From Cyclina sinensis (Eukaryota; Mollusca; Bivalvia; Venerida; Veneridae), in contig JAAONU010000009.1 of assembly GCA_012932295.1 (NCBI GenBank), positions 11,573,535 through 11,637,534 of the forward strand: DNA of 64,000 nucleotides. The letters are read 5' to 3'. Below are positions 12,658 to 25,309 of the stretch, in pieces (positions within the stretch are counted from its first letter, which is position 1; every line of letters starts with the position of its first letter). Both the position numbers and the translations under genes were made by a program. The notes under the pieces were generated by a model. The model was not told the DNA's origin and did not search any database. It saw only the letters and a list, made by a program, of their open reading frames with translations.

Positions 12658-13569
12658 TTATCCCCCCGCCAAAGGCAGAGGGGATATTAGAAATGCCCTT
12701 CGTCCGTCCGTGCATCTGTGCGTCCGTGCATCCGTGCATCCGTCCGAAACAATTTTGTCCAGAGCATAACTCCAAAACTACTTAAGGGATTTTATTCAAA
12801 CTTCATACACTGACAGAGCACATTGGTAGGTAGATCAGTGTGCAAGTGCAATAACTCTACCTTGCCTATTTTTAGAGTAATTCCCCTTTATCAGAATTAC
12901 TTGATAAATTTTGTCCGGAGCATAACTCCAAAACTACTTGAGGGATTTTATTCAAATTTCATACACTGACAGAGCACATTGGTAGGTAGTGCAGTGTGCA
13001 AGTCCAATAACTCTACCTTGCCTATTTTTTAGAGTTATTCCTCTTTATCAGATTTACTTTTTTACATTTTTAAAATCCCAGCATATACATGTATATCTAA
13101 TTCTTGAATTCTTGAACTTATTATCCCCCTGCCAAAGGCGGAGGAGATATTAGAAATAGTCTCTGTCTGTCCGTGCATGAGTCCATTCCAGTTTTGTCCG
13201 GGGCATAACTCCAAAAGTACTTGAGTGATTTTCTTAAAACTTCATATACTGAAAGAGCACATTTGGAAGAGGTGCAGTGTGTAAGAATAATAACTCTACC
13301 TTGCCTACTTTTAGAATTATTCCCCTTTATCAGATTTAATTGAAAAACTTTGTCCGAAGCATAACTCCAAAAGTGCTTGAGCGATTTTCTTCAAACTTAA
13401 TACACTGACATAGCACATTGGTAGGAAGTGCAGTTTGCAAGAACAATAACTCTACCTTGCCTATTTTTTGTGGGATTTTCTTTACATTATTACATTGAGT
13501 GTTTGAAAGTACAACCTTCAGGTAGCTTCTTCCCGGCGGGGGGATTAACCATGTGTAACATGGCTCTTG
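12658..13569 (+). mobile_element. Nested element with TATCCCCCCGCC head
   Basis: The head TATCCCCCCGCCAAAGG pairs with CAGAGGGGATA and is followed by (GTCC)-rich sequence. Units of ~145 bp carry 'GAGCATAACTCCAAAACTAC' and 'TCTACCTTGCCTATTTTTAG'. A second head-like CCCCCTGCCAAAGGCGGAGG at 13126 suggests two fused copies. The tail is CCCGGCGGGGGGATTAACC, then CATGTGTAACATG and GCTCTTG. The outer unit is split at 'CTCAAATTTTT' / 'TTTACAAAGTATTCTG'; the uncut version sits at 7775-7810. Confidence 0.8.
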
Positions 13570-13766
13570 TTTACAAAGTATTCTGTTACTAATAACTTCC
13601 TCAGTTCAGAAGCAGTGTTGCGGGGGTGTAAATCACATTTAGTGATAGCTCTAGTTCAATTTTTTCCTGGGGTCAAATTTTGCCACTCCCCAAGGGTCCT
13701 ATTTAAGCAAAATATTTTATCTTTAAAGATCTTCTTGTGAGAAACCATAAATTTTACCCAAGATTT

Positions 13767-16309
13767 TTAGCTCACCTGAGCTGGCTCATGGTGAGCTATT
13801 AGGATTGATCAATGTCTGTTGTCCGTTCACACTTAGTTTGTTAACACTCTAGTGGTCACATTTTTGCCTCAATTGTCATGAAACTTAGTCAGGATGTTTG
13901 TCCCAGTGATTACTCGTACGAGTTTGAACATGGGTTTTCTGGGATGAAAATCTAGGTCACACAAAGCCTAAACATAGAAAAACCTTATTAACAATCTAGA
14001 GGCTACATTTTCGGTCCAAATATCCTGGAAATTTGTCAGAAAGGTTGTTTCAATAATTTCTAGCTCAAGTTCAAATATGGGTCATCTGGGATCAAAAACT
14101 AGGTCACAGAGCCCAAATGTGGAAAAACTTTGTTAACACTCTACAGGCTACATTTTCAGTTCAAATATTTTGGAAATTTGTCAGAAAGGTTTTTTCAATG
14201 ATTTCTAGCTCAAGTTCGTATGTGGGTCATCTTGGATCAATAACTAGGTCACAGAGCCCAAAAATAGAAAAACCTTGTTAACGCTCTAGAGGCTACTTTT
14301 TCAGTCCAAATATCCTGGAAATTTGTAAGAAAGGTTATTTCAATGATTTCTAGCTCAAGTTCGAATATGGATCATCTTGGATCAAAAACTAGGTCACGAA
14401 GCCCAAAATTAGAAAAACCTTTTTAACGCTCTAGAGGCTACTAAACTTTCAGTCCAAATATACTGGAAATTTCTCAGAAATAATGTTTACATGACATATA
14501 GCATGAGTTTGAATATGGGTCATCTTGGGTCTAAAACCAGGTCACAGAGCCCAATTATGGAATAACGTTAAGATGCCAGAGGTTAAATTTTCGGTCTAAA
14601 TGTCCTAAATATTTGTCAGTAAGGTCGTTTCGATGATTTCTAGCTCATATTTGGATATGGATGATCTGGGTTCAAGAACTAGGTCACAGAACCCAAATGT
14701 GGAAAAACCTTGTTAACACATTTTCATGTAACATTTTCAGCTCAAATAACCTGGAAGTTTGTCAGATAGATTGTTTCAATGGTTTCTAGCTCAAGTTTGT
14801 ATATGGGTCATCTTGGGTCAAAAACTAACTCACAGAGCCCAAATATGGAAAAACCTTGTTAACACTCCAGAGGTTACATTTTCAGTCCATATATCCTGAA
14901 AATTTTGTCGGAGAGATTGTTTCAATGATTTCTAGCTCAATTTCATATATGGGTCATCTTGGGTCTAAAACCAGGTCACAGAGCCCAAATATGGAAAAAC
15001 TTTTTAAACACTCTATAGGCAACATTTTCAGTCCTAATATCCTGGACGTTTGCCAGAGAGGTTGTTTCGATGATTTCTAGGTCAAGTTTGAATATGGGTC
15101 ATCTGGGTTCAAGAACTAGGTCACAGAGCACAAATTTGAAAAAACCTTGTTTACACACCAGAGGTAACATTTTCAGTCCAAGTATCCTGGAAATTTGCCA
15201 GAAAGGTTGTTTTGATAGTTTCTAGCTCTGGTTTGAAAATGGGTCATCTGGAGTCAAAATATAGGTCACAGAGCCCAAATATGGAAAAATTTTCTAAACA
15301 CTGAGGCTACATTTTCATTCCAAGCCCAAATATGGAAAAACCTTGTTAACACTTTAGAGGTCATATTTTTAGTCCTAATTTCCTTGTAATATGTCAGAAA
15401 GGTTATTTGGGTGATTTCTAGCCCAAGTTCAAATATGGGTCATCTGGGGTCAAAAACTAGGTCAAAGAGACCAAATATGGAGGTAACATTTTCAGCCCAA
15501 ATATCCTGGAAATATGTCAGATAGGTTGTTTTGATGATTTCTAGGTCAAGTTCGAATATGGGTCATCTGGGGTCAAAAACTGGGTCACAAAGCCTAAATA
15601 TGGAAAAACCTTGTTAACACTTAAGAGGTCTTATTTTCAGTCCTAATTTCCTTGTAATTTGTCAGAAAGGTTATTTGGGTGATTTCTAGCCCAAGTTCGA
15701 ATATGGGTCATCTGGGGTCAAAAACTAGGTCACAGAGCTTAAATTTGGAAAAACCTTGTTAACACTCTAGAGGTAACATTTTCAGCCCAAATATCCTGGA
15801 AATATGTCAGAACGGTTGTATCGATGGTTTCTAGGTCAAGTTCGAATAGGGGTCATCTGGGGTCAAAAACTAGGTCACAGAGCCCAAAAATAGAAATATC
15901 TTGTTAAGGCTCTAGAGGCTACTGTTTCAGTCCAAATATCCTGGCAGTTTGTCAGAAAGGTTGTTTGGTTGTTCAAATTATTAGATTAGGTTAACGGTCA
16001 CGGAGGCCAAAAATAGATATATCACTGTACCTCATAAAACCTTCATTTATAGACCAGTATCTTTGATATTCAATATATAGGTTCCTTGCATGGACCTCTA
16101 CCCATGGGTAGGGTTTGAGGTCACTGGGTCAAGTTCACCATAGCTTATAATAGATATTCCTACTTTCTGTCATAGAGCCTTTATTTATTGACTGATATTT
16201 TACATATTTGGTTTGTAGGCACTTATATATTTTCAATTAAAAAATGAAATATAAAAACCTACAGCCAAAGTACTCAGGTGAGCGATCCAGGGCCATCATG
16301 GCCCTCTTG
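13767..16309 (+). mobile_element. Hairpin-headed element with ~142 bp units
   Basis: The head TTAGCTCACCTGAGC/GGCTCATGGTGAGC is followed by about fourteen copies of the GTCACAGAGCCCAAATATGG unit. The ~300 bp 3' module (15970-16260) contains 'GGACCTCTACCCATGGG' and 'TTTCTGTCATAGAGCC'. The tail is the AGGGCCATCATGGCCCTC palindrome and TTG. The same 3' module closes two elements whose arrays are of a different class (19080-19455, 41400-41764). Confidence 0.82.
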
Positions 16310-16938
16310 TTATATAACTTAGCACAAATGTTCTCCATGTTGAGTTGAGTTGTCTCGCGCAAAATGAAGGTCAAGGTCACAAGAGGTCAAAGGTCAAATA
16401 AAGATATTGAAATTTGTTTGTTGGCGCTGTATCTTGTTTATGCTTAAACGTATTATGTTAAGTGATCAGAGGATTTTGAAATTGTTGAGCCCTCTTGTGG
16501 TGAGGTCAACTTAGTGGCTGCTTTTCACTTTTTGTGGTTTGGTGTATGTGTGTCTGTCAGTCCGTGTGTCTGTCTAGATTTGTCCGGTCTATATCTTGCT
16601 CATTCTCATAAGACTTATAAAGGGAAAACTTAAAAAATCTGCTGCTCTGGAACACCAAGGTCTAGACATTCAATTGTTAATTGTTATGTCCTTCTCCCTG
16701 TCCATGATATTTTGTTTGTCGGTCACACTTCATTTCCGTTAAATAACTTAACCAGTTGACCAAAAGCCTTCAAACTTCACATGGTTTTTGCCCTTATTGA
16801 GTAGGAAAAACTCTTTTGCTTTTTTTGGTCAGTAGGTCAAATGTCAAGGTCAGAGGAACGTCTAGATTGAAAACAGTTTCCACACAATAACAGGACCGTT
16901 TCATCCAGAGCCTTCAAACTTCATAGGATGATTGCTTT
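16310..16938. repeat. Remnants of several arrays
   Basis: 16310-16510 resumes the 'AACTTAGCACAAATGTTC' host array and contains 'AGAGGTCAAAGGTCAAATAA', close to a direct repeat of AGGTCA. 16510-16700 has a GTCC/GTCT-rich linker piece. 16700-16938 is the 'CCAGAGCCTTCAAACTTCAT' array, which is interrupted at 16938. Confidence 0.6.
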
Positions 16939-19455
16939 ATAGCTCACCTGGGCACATAGTGCTCATGTGAGCTTTTAGGATCGATGGTTGTCTGTTGTCT
17001 GTCCCCCGTCCGTCCGTCCGTCATCCACAATTCATTCAAAAGACATCTCCTCTGAAACCACTGGGCCAAATTTGATGAAACTTGCCTGGGATGTTCCTTG
17101 CATGAACCTTTACAAAGTTTGTTCAAATGGTTCCGGTCCATTGCATTGCTGGGTCACTGGAGCTAAAAACAGATTTTAAAAGTTGGATCTTTAAAAATCT
17201 TCTTCTCTGAAACCTCAAGGTCTAGAGCTTAGATATTTGGTATGAAGCATCATTTAGTGGACCCCACACCAGGGTCAGTTGATTTTACATAGAGTTATAT
17301 AGGGAAAACTTGAAAATCTTCTTGTCAGAAACAACAAGGCCTTGAGTTAAGATATTTGGTGTGTAGCATTGTCTAGTGGACCTCTACCCATAGCCACTGG
17401 GTCAAAATAGGCCCTGCCCCGGGGGTCACTTGTTTACATAGAGTTATATAGGAAAAAGTTTAAAAAGTCTTCACATCAGAAACCAAAAGGCATGGAGCTT
17501 AGATATTTTGTATGTAGCATTGTCCAGAGGACCTCTACCAAAATTGTTCAAATCATGGCCTCTAGGTCAAAAATGGCCCCGCCCCAGGGGTCACTTCTTT
17601 TACATAGAGTTATAGAGGAAAAACTTTAAAAATCTTCTTGTCAGAAACGGTAAGGCATAGAGCTTAGATATTTGATGTGTAGCATTGTCTAGTGGACCTC
17701 TACTAGGTTTGTTCAAATCATAGCCACTGGGTCAAAATAGGCCCAGCCCTGTGGGTCACTTGTTCGCTCACCTGTCACATAGTGACAGTGTGAGCTTTCG
17801 TGATCGCCTTTCGTCTGCGTCTGTTCACAATTGTTGTCCGCGCTCTAGCGGTCTTAATTTTGGTGCGATCTTTTTTAAACTTGGTCAGAATATTTATCTC
17901 AATGATATCTAGGTCAAGTTCATAACTGGGTCATCTCACCCTTAAAACTAGGTCACTAGGTCAAATTATAGAAAAAGCTTGTCCACACTCTAGCGGTCTT
18001 GGTCCGATCTTCTTCAAACTTAGTCAGATTGTTTATGTCAATGATATCTAAATCACGTTCGTAACTGGGTCATGTGACCTTGAAAACAAGGTAACTAGTT
18101 AGAATTTTAGAAAAAGCTTGTCCGCACACTAGCGGTTTTAATTTTGGTCCCATCTTCTTCAAGCTTGGTCAGAATGTTTATCTCAATGATATCTAGGTCA
18201 AGTTTGAAACTGGGTCATGTAACTTTGAAATTTAGGTCACTAGGTCAAGTTATGATAAAAGCTTTTCTGCACTTTAGTGGTCTTAATTTTGGTCTGATCT
18301 TCACTTTCATTACCATAAGATCTTGGTTCCTTTCTTCAAATTGCCATATTGCATTATTGGTTCCAGAGTTATGGCCCCTGAAAGTGCCAGAATTATCTAT
18401 TTAGACCTTGTCTGCACAATAGCAGCTTCATTTTTGATTTGAATTTAATCAGACTTGTACAATACTTGAGTTAATATAAGATCTTGCAGGGTTGCCAGGG
18501 GACTTGAAAAGTCAGGGAAATTTGATTTTTTTTCAAGGTCAGGGAATTGTCGGGGAATTTTGGAGAAATTTTTAAGAAACCATAAGGCTTAGAGTTAAGA
18601 TATTTTGTATGTAGCATTGTCTAGAGGACCTCTACCAAGTTTGTTCAAATCATGGACCCTAGGCCAAAAATGGCTCCACCCCAGGGGTCACATGTTTTAG
18701 ATAGAGTAATATAGGAAAAACTTTAAAAATCTTCTTGTCATAAACCACAAGGCCTAGAGTTAAGATATTTGGTGTGTAGCATTAACTAATGGACCTCTAT
18801 CAAGTTTGTTCAAATCATGGCCCCTTGGTCAAAATAGGCCCCATTCTAGGGGTCACATGTTTTACATAGAATTGTATAGGAAAAACTTTAAAAATCTTCT
18901 TATCAGAAACAACAAGGCCTAGAGTTAAGATATTTGGTATGCGGCATTGTCTAGTGGACCTCTATTAAGTTTGTTAGAAAAATGTCCCTGGGGTCACAAG
19001 TTTAAAGTAGCAGTATAGAAGAAAATCTTTAAAAATCTTCTTGTCTGAAACCACAAGGCCTAGAATTTTAAAATTTGGCATGAAGCAAGCTTTATCAAGC
19101 TTTTTCAAATTATTAGATTAGGTTAAAGGTCACGGAGGCTAAAAATAGATTTATCTACTGTACCTCATAGAGCCTTCATTTATAGACCAATACCTTTGAT
19201 ACTCAGTATATAGGTTCCTTGTATGGACCTCTACCCATGGATATGGTTTGGGGTCACTGGGTCAAGGTCAATGTCACCATAGCTTATAATAAATATTTCT
19301 ACTTTCTGTCATAGAGCCTTTAATTATTGACTGATATTTTACATATTTGGTTTGTAGGCACTTACATATTATCAATTGAAAAATGAAATACTGCTTAACA
19401 GCAAACCTACAGCCAAAGTACTCAGGTGAGCGATGCAGGGCCATCATGGCCCTTT
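16939..19455 (+). mobile_element. Hairpin-headed element (163 bp class) with nested GCTCACCTGTCAC block
   Basis: The head AGCTCACCTGGGCACATAGTG with GCTCATGTGAGC is followed by (GTCC)n and 163 bp class units. A nested block at 17765-18560 follows, then more units and the 3' module ending in GGGCCATCATGGCCCT. The outer unit 'AGGATGATTGCTTT' / 'ATACTAAATAGAAGAACC' corresponds to the intact copy at 6381-6415. The terminal CTTG is not seen here. Confidence 0.75.
17765..18560 (+). mobile_element. GCTCACCTGTCAC-headed block, ~160 bp units (copy 1)
   Basis: The head hairpin is CTCACCTGTCACATAGTGAC with GTGTGAGC. Units contain 'TCTAGCGGTCTTAATTTTGG' and 'TCTCAATGATATCTAGGTCA'. It ends in a GTCAGGGAA-rich segment (18490-18560). 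The last ~400 bp are nearly identical to 27858-28257. Its 3' end is cut short inside the host array. Confidence 0.7.
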
Positions 19456-20096
19456 CATACTAAATAGAAGAACCATATTGTTTTTGGGGTTAGGTCAAGG
19501 TCACAGGGACCTGTAGAGTGCAAAGTATTTTGCAGAGTAACTGTAGTACCATTACACCCAGAGCCTTCAAACTTTAGAGGGTAATTGTATTAGAAGAACC
19601 CTATTGTTTTTAGGGTCCATAGGTCAAAGGTCAAGTTCACGTTCACAGGGACCTCTAGAGTGAAAACTGTTTCTGCTCCCATTTTAACCAGAGCCTTAAA
19701 ACTTCATAGGATGATTTCCTTACTCAGTAAAAGAACTCTATTGTTTTTGGGGTCAGTAGGTCAAAATTCAAGGTCACAGGGACCTGCATAGTGTAAACTA
19801 TTTCTGCTCAGTAACTGTAGTACCATTATACCCAGAACCTTCAAACTTCATAGTTTAATTATATTAGAAGAACCCTATTGTATTTGGGGGCCGTAGGTCA
19901 AAGGTCAGGTTCACAGGGACCAGCAGAGTAAAACTAATGCTGGTCAAAAATTTGAGTACCATTACACCCAGAGTCTTCAAACTTACTGTAAACTTATTCA
20001 AACTTGCGAACAAGGAACACCCATAACAACCAATAACAATACTTTTAACTTGAACAATGAGACTCAGGTGAGCAATTAAGGGCCATCATGGCCCTC
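19456..20096 (+). repeat. 'CCAGAGCCTTCAAACTTCAT' array and tail
   Basis: Continuation of the array broken at 16938, with ~135 bp units containing GGTCAAGGTCACAGGGACCT. It ends with CTCAGGTGAGCAATTAAG, GGGCCATCATGGCCC and a T run. It is the 3' end of an outer element. Confidence 0.7.
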
Positions 20097-21362
20097 TTTT
20101 TGTCCTTCTGTCCTTCCTGTTTCTTGTCTGGGGCCAAAACTTCTCCATGCATGGAAGGATATCAAAATACCTTGGCATTTTTGTTCACCTTGATGTGATG
20201 GTGTGTTGCATGCAAGACCCAGGTCCTTAGCTCAAAGGTCAAGATAAAGGTAAAAAATTAAAGATTATAGATCCTGTCCAGGCCATAATTTCTCCATGCA
20301 TTGCATTGAAGGATTTTAAAATACTTTAGCATATTTGTTAACCTTGATGAGACGCTGTGTCGTGTACAAGGCTCAGGTCCGTACCTCAAAAGTCAAGGTC
20401 ACAGTCACTTGTTAAAGGTAAAGAATGTTGATTATAGACCTAATCTGTGCCATAACTTCTTCATACATGGAAGAATTTTAAAATACCTTGGCATATTTGT
20501 TCTTTTAGATGAGATGGTGTGTCATGTTTAAAACTTAGGACCATAGCTCAAAGGTCAAGGTCACAGTCACAGGTTAAAAGTAAAAAAAATGTTGATTATA
20601 GACCTTGTCCAGACCATAACTTCTTCATACATTGAATGATTTCAACCTTGGCATATTTGTTCACCTTGATTAGATGGTCTGTTGCGAGTAAGACCCAGGT
20701 CCATAGCTCAAAGGTGAGTAACAGTCATGGATTAAAGGTAAAAAATGTTGATTTTAGACCTTGTCTTTGCCACAACTTCTCCATGAATTAAAAGATTTTA
20801 AAAAGCCTTTGCATATTTGTTCACATTGATGAGATGGTATGTCTTGTGTAAGACCTAGGTCCATAGCTCAAAGGTCAAGGTCACAGTCTCTGGTTAATGG
20901 TAAAAAAAAGTTGATTATGGGCCTTGTCCAGGCCATTACCTCCCCATGCATGGAAGGATTTTAAAATACCTTGGTATATTTGTTTACCTTGATGAGACAA
21001 TGTGTCGTGTGTAAGACCTATGGTCATAGCACAAAGGTCAAGGTCACATTGACTGGTCAAAGATCATAAATGTTTATTATAGACCTTGTCTGGGCCATAA
21101 TTCTCCATACATGAAAAGGAAATATGTGTCACCTTCTTGGTATTTAATGACTTCCTATTTCATTATACCATCAAATAAATTTCATATTTGTTCATTCCAC
21201 TGCTGTGCAATGTTGCAATGACCCCTTTTACTTACAAAGCCTTCAGTCCTGTGACCAAGTAGAGTGTAGGTATTCGTCATTTGTGTAAGAAGTTCTATTC
21301 AAAATATTTTAAAAAAGATGGCTGCTAGGAGCAGGGCTTATCATGCCCCTGAAGGAGGCATA
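20097..21362 (+). repeat. ~170 bp tandem array ending in an ATGCCCC/GAGGCAT hairpin
   Basis: About seven units carry 'CCATAACTTCTCCATGCATG', 'ACCTTGGCATATTTGTTCAC' and 'GCTCAAAGGTCAAGGTCACA'. The block closes with ATGCCCCTGAAGGAGGCAT at 21339-21358, a palindromic tail of a different class from GGGCCATCATGGCCC. Confidence 0.7.
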
Positions 21363-21568
21363 ATAATAACAGTTGACAGTGATAATAATATTAATATGAA
21401 ATTTAGTTCTGTTACTGCCCGTCTGTCAGTCTGTCCTTCTGTCCGAAAACTTTGCCTATAACTTTTTTATTGTGTCGCCCTTTCGGAAAATGGCGATATA
21501 TAGGGATCGCTTTGTCCGTCTGTCCATAGGTCTGCGGTCCGTCATGAAACTTTAACGTTGGTTATAAC

Positions 21569-22436
21569 TAGGGATGGGAACGAATGTTCGAATATTCAAA
21601 AATCTACCAAATATTCGAATCTGAAAATAAAATTCGAATATTCTGAAAATTATTTTTTTTAAATAAAACATGGTTCATTTTTATAAATGTAAGCATTCTG
21701 ATTATGCAAAAAATCCAATCTGTTTGGTATTGTGTTTCTTTATTGCATGTCAAAAATGATCCAGTTAACAATAAAACTGCAATGCATAATTGGCAGGGGC
21801 AGTTGTTTCGGATTAACAGTTTGCCACAGGCGTAATTGTGATACTTATTAATCTTTTGTTCATTTTAATTGGTGCCCGTTTATAAGTTGTTTGTCTCACA
21901 GTATTCAAGGACTAACGCCATGTTTTACGAAAACGAACAACCAGTCACATTTATAACTCTATTGATATTACTTTTTAGTTGCCCAATCAGTAGAATAGCT
22001 CAAATATTTTCCTCTTGTAAGTTTATTTGAAAAAAAAATCATCCTCGCTTTATGTTTGATCATCACTTAACAATATTGAAATAAGCTGTATGGGAAAAAA
22101 AAACACCAAAAAAATAAAACAACAACAACAACAAAAAAACATGCACCCCTCTCGTGTTTGGACTTATTTCACACGCGGTTTTGATGAACAGAATATATTA
22201 TGTATTGGCTATCACTTAAAATAAGTATTTAAAACTTCCATAAAACAAGCCATTTCTAAGCCATTTCTAGATATTACATAGCTTTTTCCCCGACAACGTA
22301 CATTGATAAAACTGTACCAATGTTCGGACACCAAAATTCGGGTAATTGACTGAACTGAAAAACGAATATTCAAATATATTCGAATATGGCAAAGTGAATA
22401 TTTGAGTATTGATATAAGTATTCGTTCCCATCCCTA
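21569..22436. mobile_element. hAT-like non-autonomous DNA transposon
   Basis: The 17 bp terminal inverted repeats TAGGGATGGGAACGAAT are perfect at both ends. They are flanked by an exact 8 bp duplication GTTATAAC (21561-21568 and 22437-22444). Several palindromic CGAATATTCG-like words cluster just inside each end, as expected for subterminal transposase sites. The interior of about 870 bp is AT-rich and non-coding. The 8 bp target duplication and TAGGG ends fit the hAT superfamily. Confidence 0.88.
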
Positions 22437-22557
22437 GTTATAACTTTGCTATTTCTAAACATTTCCTTATCAAACTTTCAAATTGTATTGCTTATGACAA
22501 CAGGATAATGCCAAAATCCTTAGGTCAAGGTCACATTTGACAGAGTTATGCCCCTTT

Positions 22558-24947
22558 TTAGCTCACCTGAGCTCACCTGAGTCCGTCCGTCCGTCCGTCG
22601 TCCACAATTCATTCAAACGACATCTCCTCTGAAACCACTGGGCAAAATTTAATGAAACTTGCCTAGAATGTTCCTTGCATGAAGCTCTACCAAGTTTGTT
22701 CAAATGGTTCCGGTTCATTGCATTTCTGGGTCACAGGAGCTAAAAACAGATTTTAAAAGTTGGATCTTTAAAAATCTTCTTGTCAGAAACCACAAGGCCT
22801 GTAGCTTTGATATTTGGTATAAAGCATCATCTAGTGGACCTCTACCAAGTTTGTTCAAATTATGATCCTGGGGTCAAAAATGGCCCCGCCCCAGGGGTAA
22901 CTTGTTTTACATAGAGTTATATAGGAAAAACTTTAAAAATCTTCTTGTCAGAAACCGTAAGGCATAGAACTAAGATATTTGGTGTGCAGCAGTTTCTAGT
23001 GGACCTCTACCAAGTTTGTTAAAATCATGGCCTCTGGGTCAAAAATGACCCCGCCCCAGGGGTAACTTGTTTTACATAGAGTTATATAGGGAAAACTTAA
23101 AAAATCTTCTTGTCAGAAACTGTAAGGCATAGAACTAAGATATTTGGTGTGCAGCAGTTTCTAGTGGACCTCTACCAAGTTTGTTAAAATCATGGCCTCT
23201 GGGTCAAAAATGACCCCGCCCCAGGGGTAACTTGTTTTACATAGAGTTATATAGGGAAAACTTAAAAAATCTTCTTGTCAGAAACCGTAAGGCATAGAGC
23301 TTAGATATTTGGTATGTAGCATTGTCTAGTGGACTTCTACCAAGTTTGTTCAAATTATACCTCTGGTGTCAAATTTGGCCCCACCCTGGGGTCATTGGTT
23401 TTACATAGGCTTATATAGGAAAAACTTAAAAAAATCTTCTTGTCTGAAACCGCAAGGCCCTGAGCCTTAAGATTTAGTATGTAGCATTGTCTAGTGGACC
23501 TCTACCAAGTTTGTTCCAATTATACCCCTGGAGTCAAATTTGGCCCCACCCTGGGGTCATTGGTTTTACATATGCTTATACAGTGAAAACTTTGAAAATC
23601 TTCTTGTAGAAGGAGAAGTAACATTTTCAGTCCAAATAATCTGGAAATTTGTCAGAAAGGTTGTTTTGATGATTTTTAGCTCAAGTTCAAAATTGGGTCA
23701 TCTGGGGTCAAAAACTAGGTCACTGAGCCCAAATATGGAAAAACCTTGTTAACACTCTAGAGGTAACATTTTCAGTCCAAATAACCTGGAATCTGTCAGA
23801 AAGGTTGTTTCAATGATTTCTAGGTTAAATTTGAATATGTGTGATCTGAAATCAAAAACTAGGTCACAGAGCCCAAAAATAGAAAAAAACTTGTTTACAC
23901 TCTAGAAGCTACTTTTCAGTCCATATATTCTTAAAATTTGTCAGAAAAAATGTTTTAATGATTTCTAGCTCAGATTCGAGTAAAGGTCATCTGGGGTCAA
24001 AAACTAGGTCACAGACCCCAAATATGGAAAAACCTTGTTAACACGCATTGAGGTAACATTTTCTGTTCAAATAATCTTGAAATTTGTCAGAAAGATTGTT
24101 TTAATGATTTCTAGCTCAGTTTTGAATATGGGTTATGTGGGGTCAAGAACTAGGACACAGGGCCAAAAAGTAGAAAATCTTTGTTAATGCTCTAGAGGTT
24201 ACATTTTCAGTCCAAATGTCCTTGAAATTTGTCAGAAAGGTTGTTTCAATGATTTCTAGCCCAGATTAGGATATGGATTATCTGGGATCATAAACTAGGT
24301 CACAGAGCCCTAAAATGTAAAAACCAATTTAACACTCCAGAGGTTACATTTTCAGTCCAAATATCCTGGAAATTTGTCAGAAAGGTTGTTTTGATGATTT
24401 CTAGCTCAAATACTAATATGGGTCATCTTTGGTAAAAAACTAGGTCACAGAGCCCAAATATGGAAAAACCTTGTTAACACTCTAGAGTTAAGATTTTAAT
24501 TCCAAATAACCTGAAAATTTGTCAGAAAGGTTGCTTCTATGATTTCCAACTCAACTTTGAATATGGGCCATCTGGATTAAAAAACTAGGTCACAGAGCCT
24601 AAATATCTAAAAACTTTGTAAACACTCTAGATGCTACATTTTCAGTCCAAATGTCCTGGAAATTTGTCAGAAAGGTTGTTTAGATGATTTCTAGCTCAGT
24701 TTTGGATATGGATCATCTGGGGTCAAAAACTAGGTCACAGAGCCCAAATATGGAAAAACCTTGTTTACACTCTAGAGGCTACACTTTCAGTCCAAATAAC
24801 CTTGAAATTTGTCAGAAAGATTGTTTCAATAATTTCTAGGCCAAGTTTTAATATGGGTCATCTGGGGTCAATTAACCAGGTCCATAGCAACTTTGTTAAA
24901 AGCAGTCATATTCAGGTGAGCGATATAGGGCCATCATGGCCCTCTTG
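22558..24947 (+). mobile_element. Hairpin-headed element with exact empty site alongside
   Basis: A short head (TTAGCTCACCTGAGCTCACC) and (GTCC)n are followed by five units of the 163 bp class (22600-23600). The array then switches at about 23610 to the 142 bp class, and ends with tail module GGTCAATTAACCAGG, AGGGCCATCATGGCCCTC and TTG. The host reads CCCCTTT before and TTGTACTTGG after. The uninterrupted unit at 25107-25122 reads CCCCTTTTTGTACATGG, so the element went between T residues. Confidence 0.88.
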
Positions 24948-25309
24948 TTGTACTTGGATTTTGTCATGAAAACTTAACATTGGCAATAACTTTTCCATTT
25001 CTTAATATTTTGTCATCAAACTTTCAAATTATATTGCTTATGACAACAGGGTCGTGATGATGCCAAAATCTGTAGGACAAGATTACAATTGACAGAGTTA
25101 TGCCCCTTTTTGTACATGGATTTTGTCATGAAAACTTAACATTGGCTCTAACTATGCCATTTCTTAATATTTCTTCATCAAACTTTCCAATTGTAATGCT
25201 TACAATTGTATCACTTAAGACAACACCATTTATCAAGGGAAGATAACCCTCAAATTTATTTTTGCAATGTTATGCCCCTTTTTCAAGTTAAAACTTCTTG
25301 GTTATCCTT

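Larger units (their letters stand above)
11391..13665 (+). mobile_element. ~145 bp array element, head eroded by GT/G expansion, with nested insertion
   Basis: This is the same family as 6828-7870. A corrupted head (ACCTCCAAAACTAAGTTTG) runs into (GT)n and G runs, then 'GGAGTCACCCGGTGGTTGG'. Eight units follow at about 11532, 11675, 11822, 11968, 12114, 12260, 12401 and 12545, spaced 141-147 bp. The end module 'ACAAAGTATTCTGTTACTAA' at 13573 is separated from the array by the nested element 12658-13569. Confidence 0.75.
21475..25305 (+). mobile_element. TGTCGCCC-headed array, split by two insertions
   Basis: A head TGTCGCCCTTTCGG with AAATGGCGATATATAGGG is followed by TCCGTCTGTCC. Units read 'TTTTGTCATGAAAACTTAAC' and 'ATTGCTTATGACAACAGG'. 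The first unit is broken by the element at 21569-22436 and the next by 22558-24947. The remaining units at 24950-25300 run into the next head without a clear tail. Confidence 0.65.

Noticed and set aside
1..24947. CRISPR arrays
   Set aside because: Repeats are long (110-175 bp), diverged and directly adjacent, with no unique spacers; the genome is animal.
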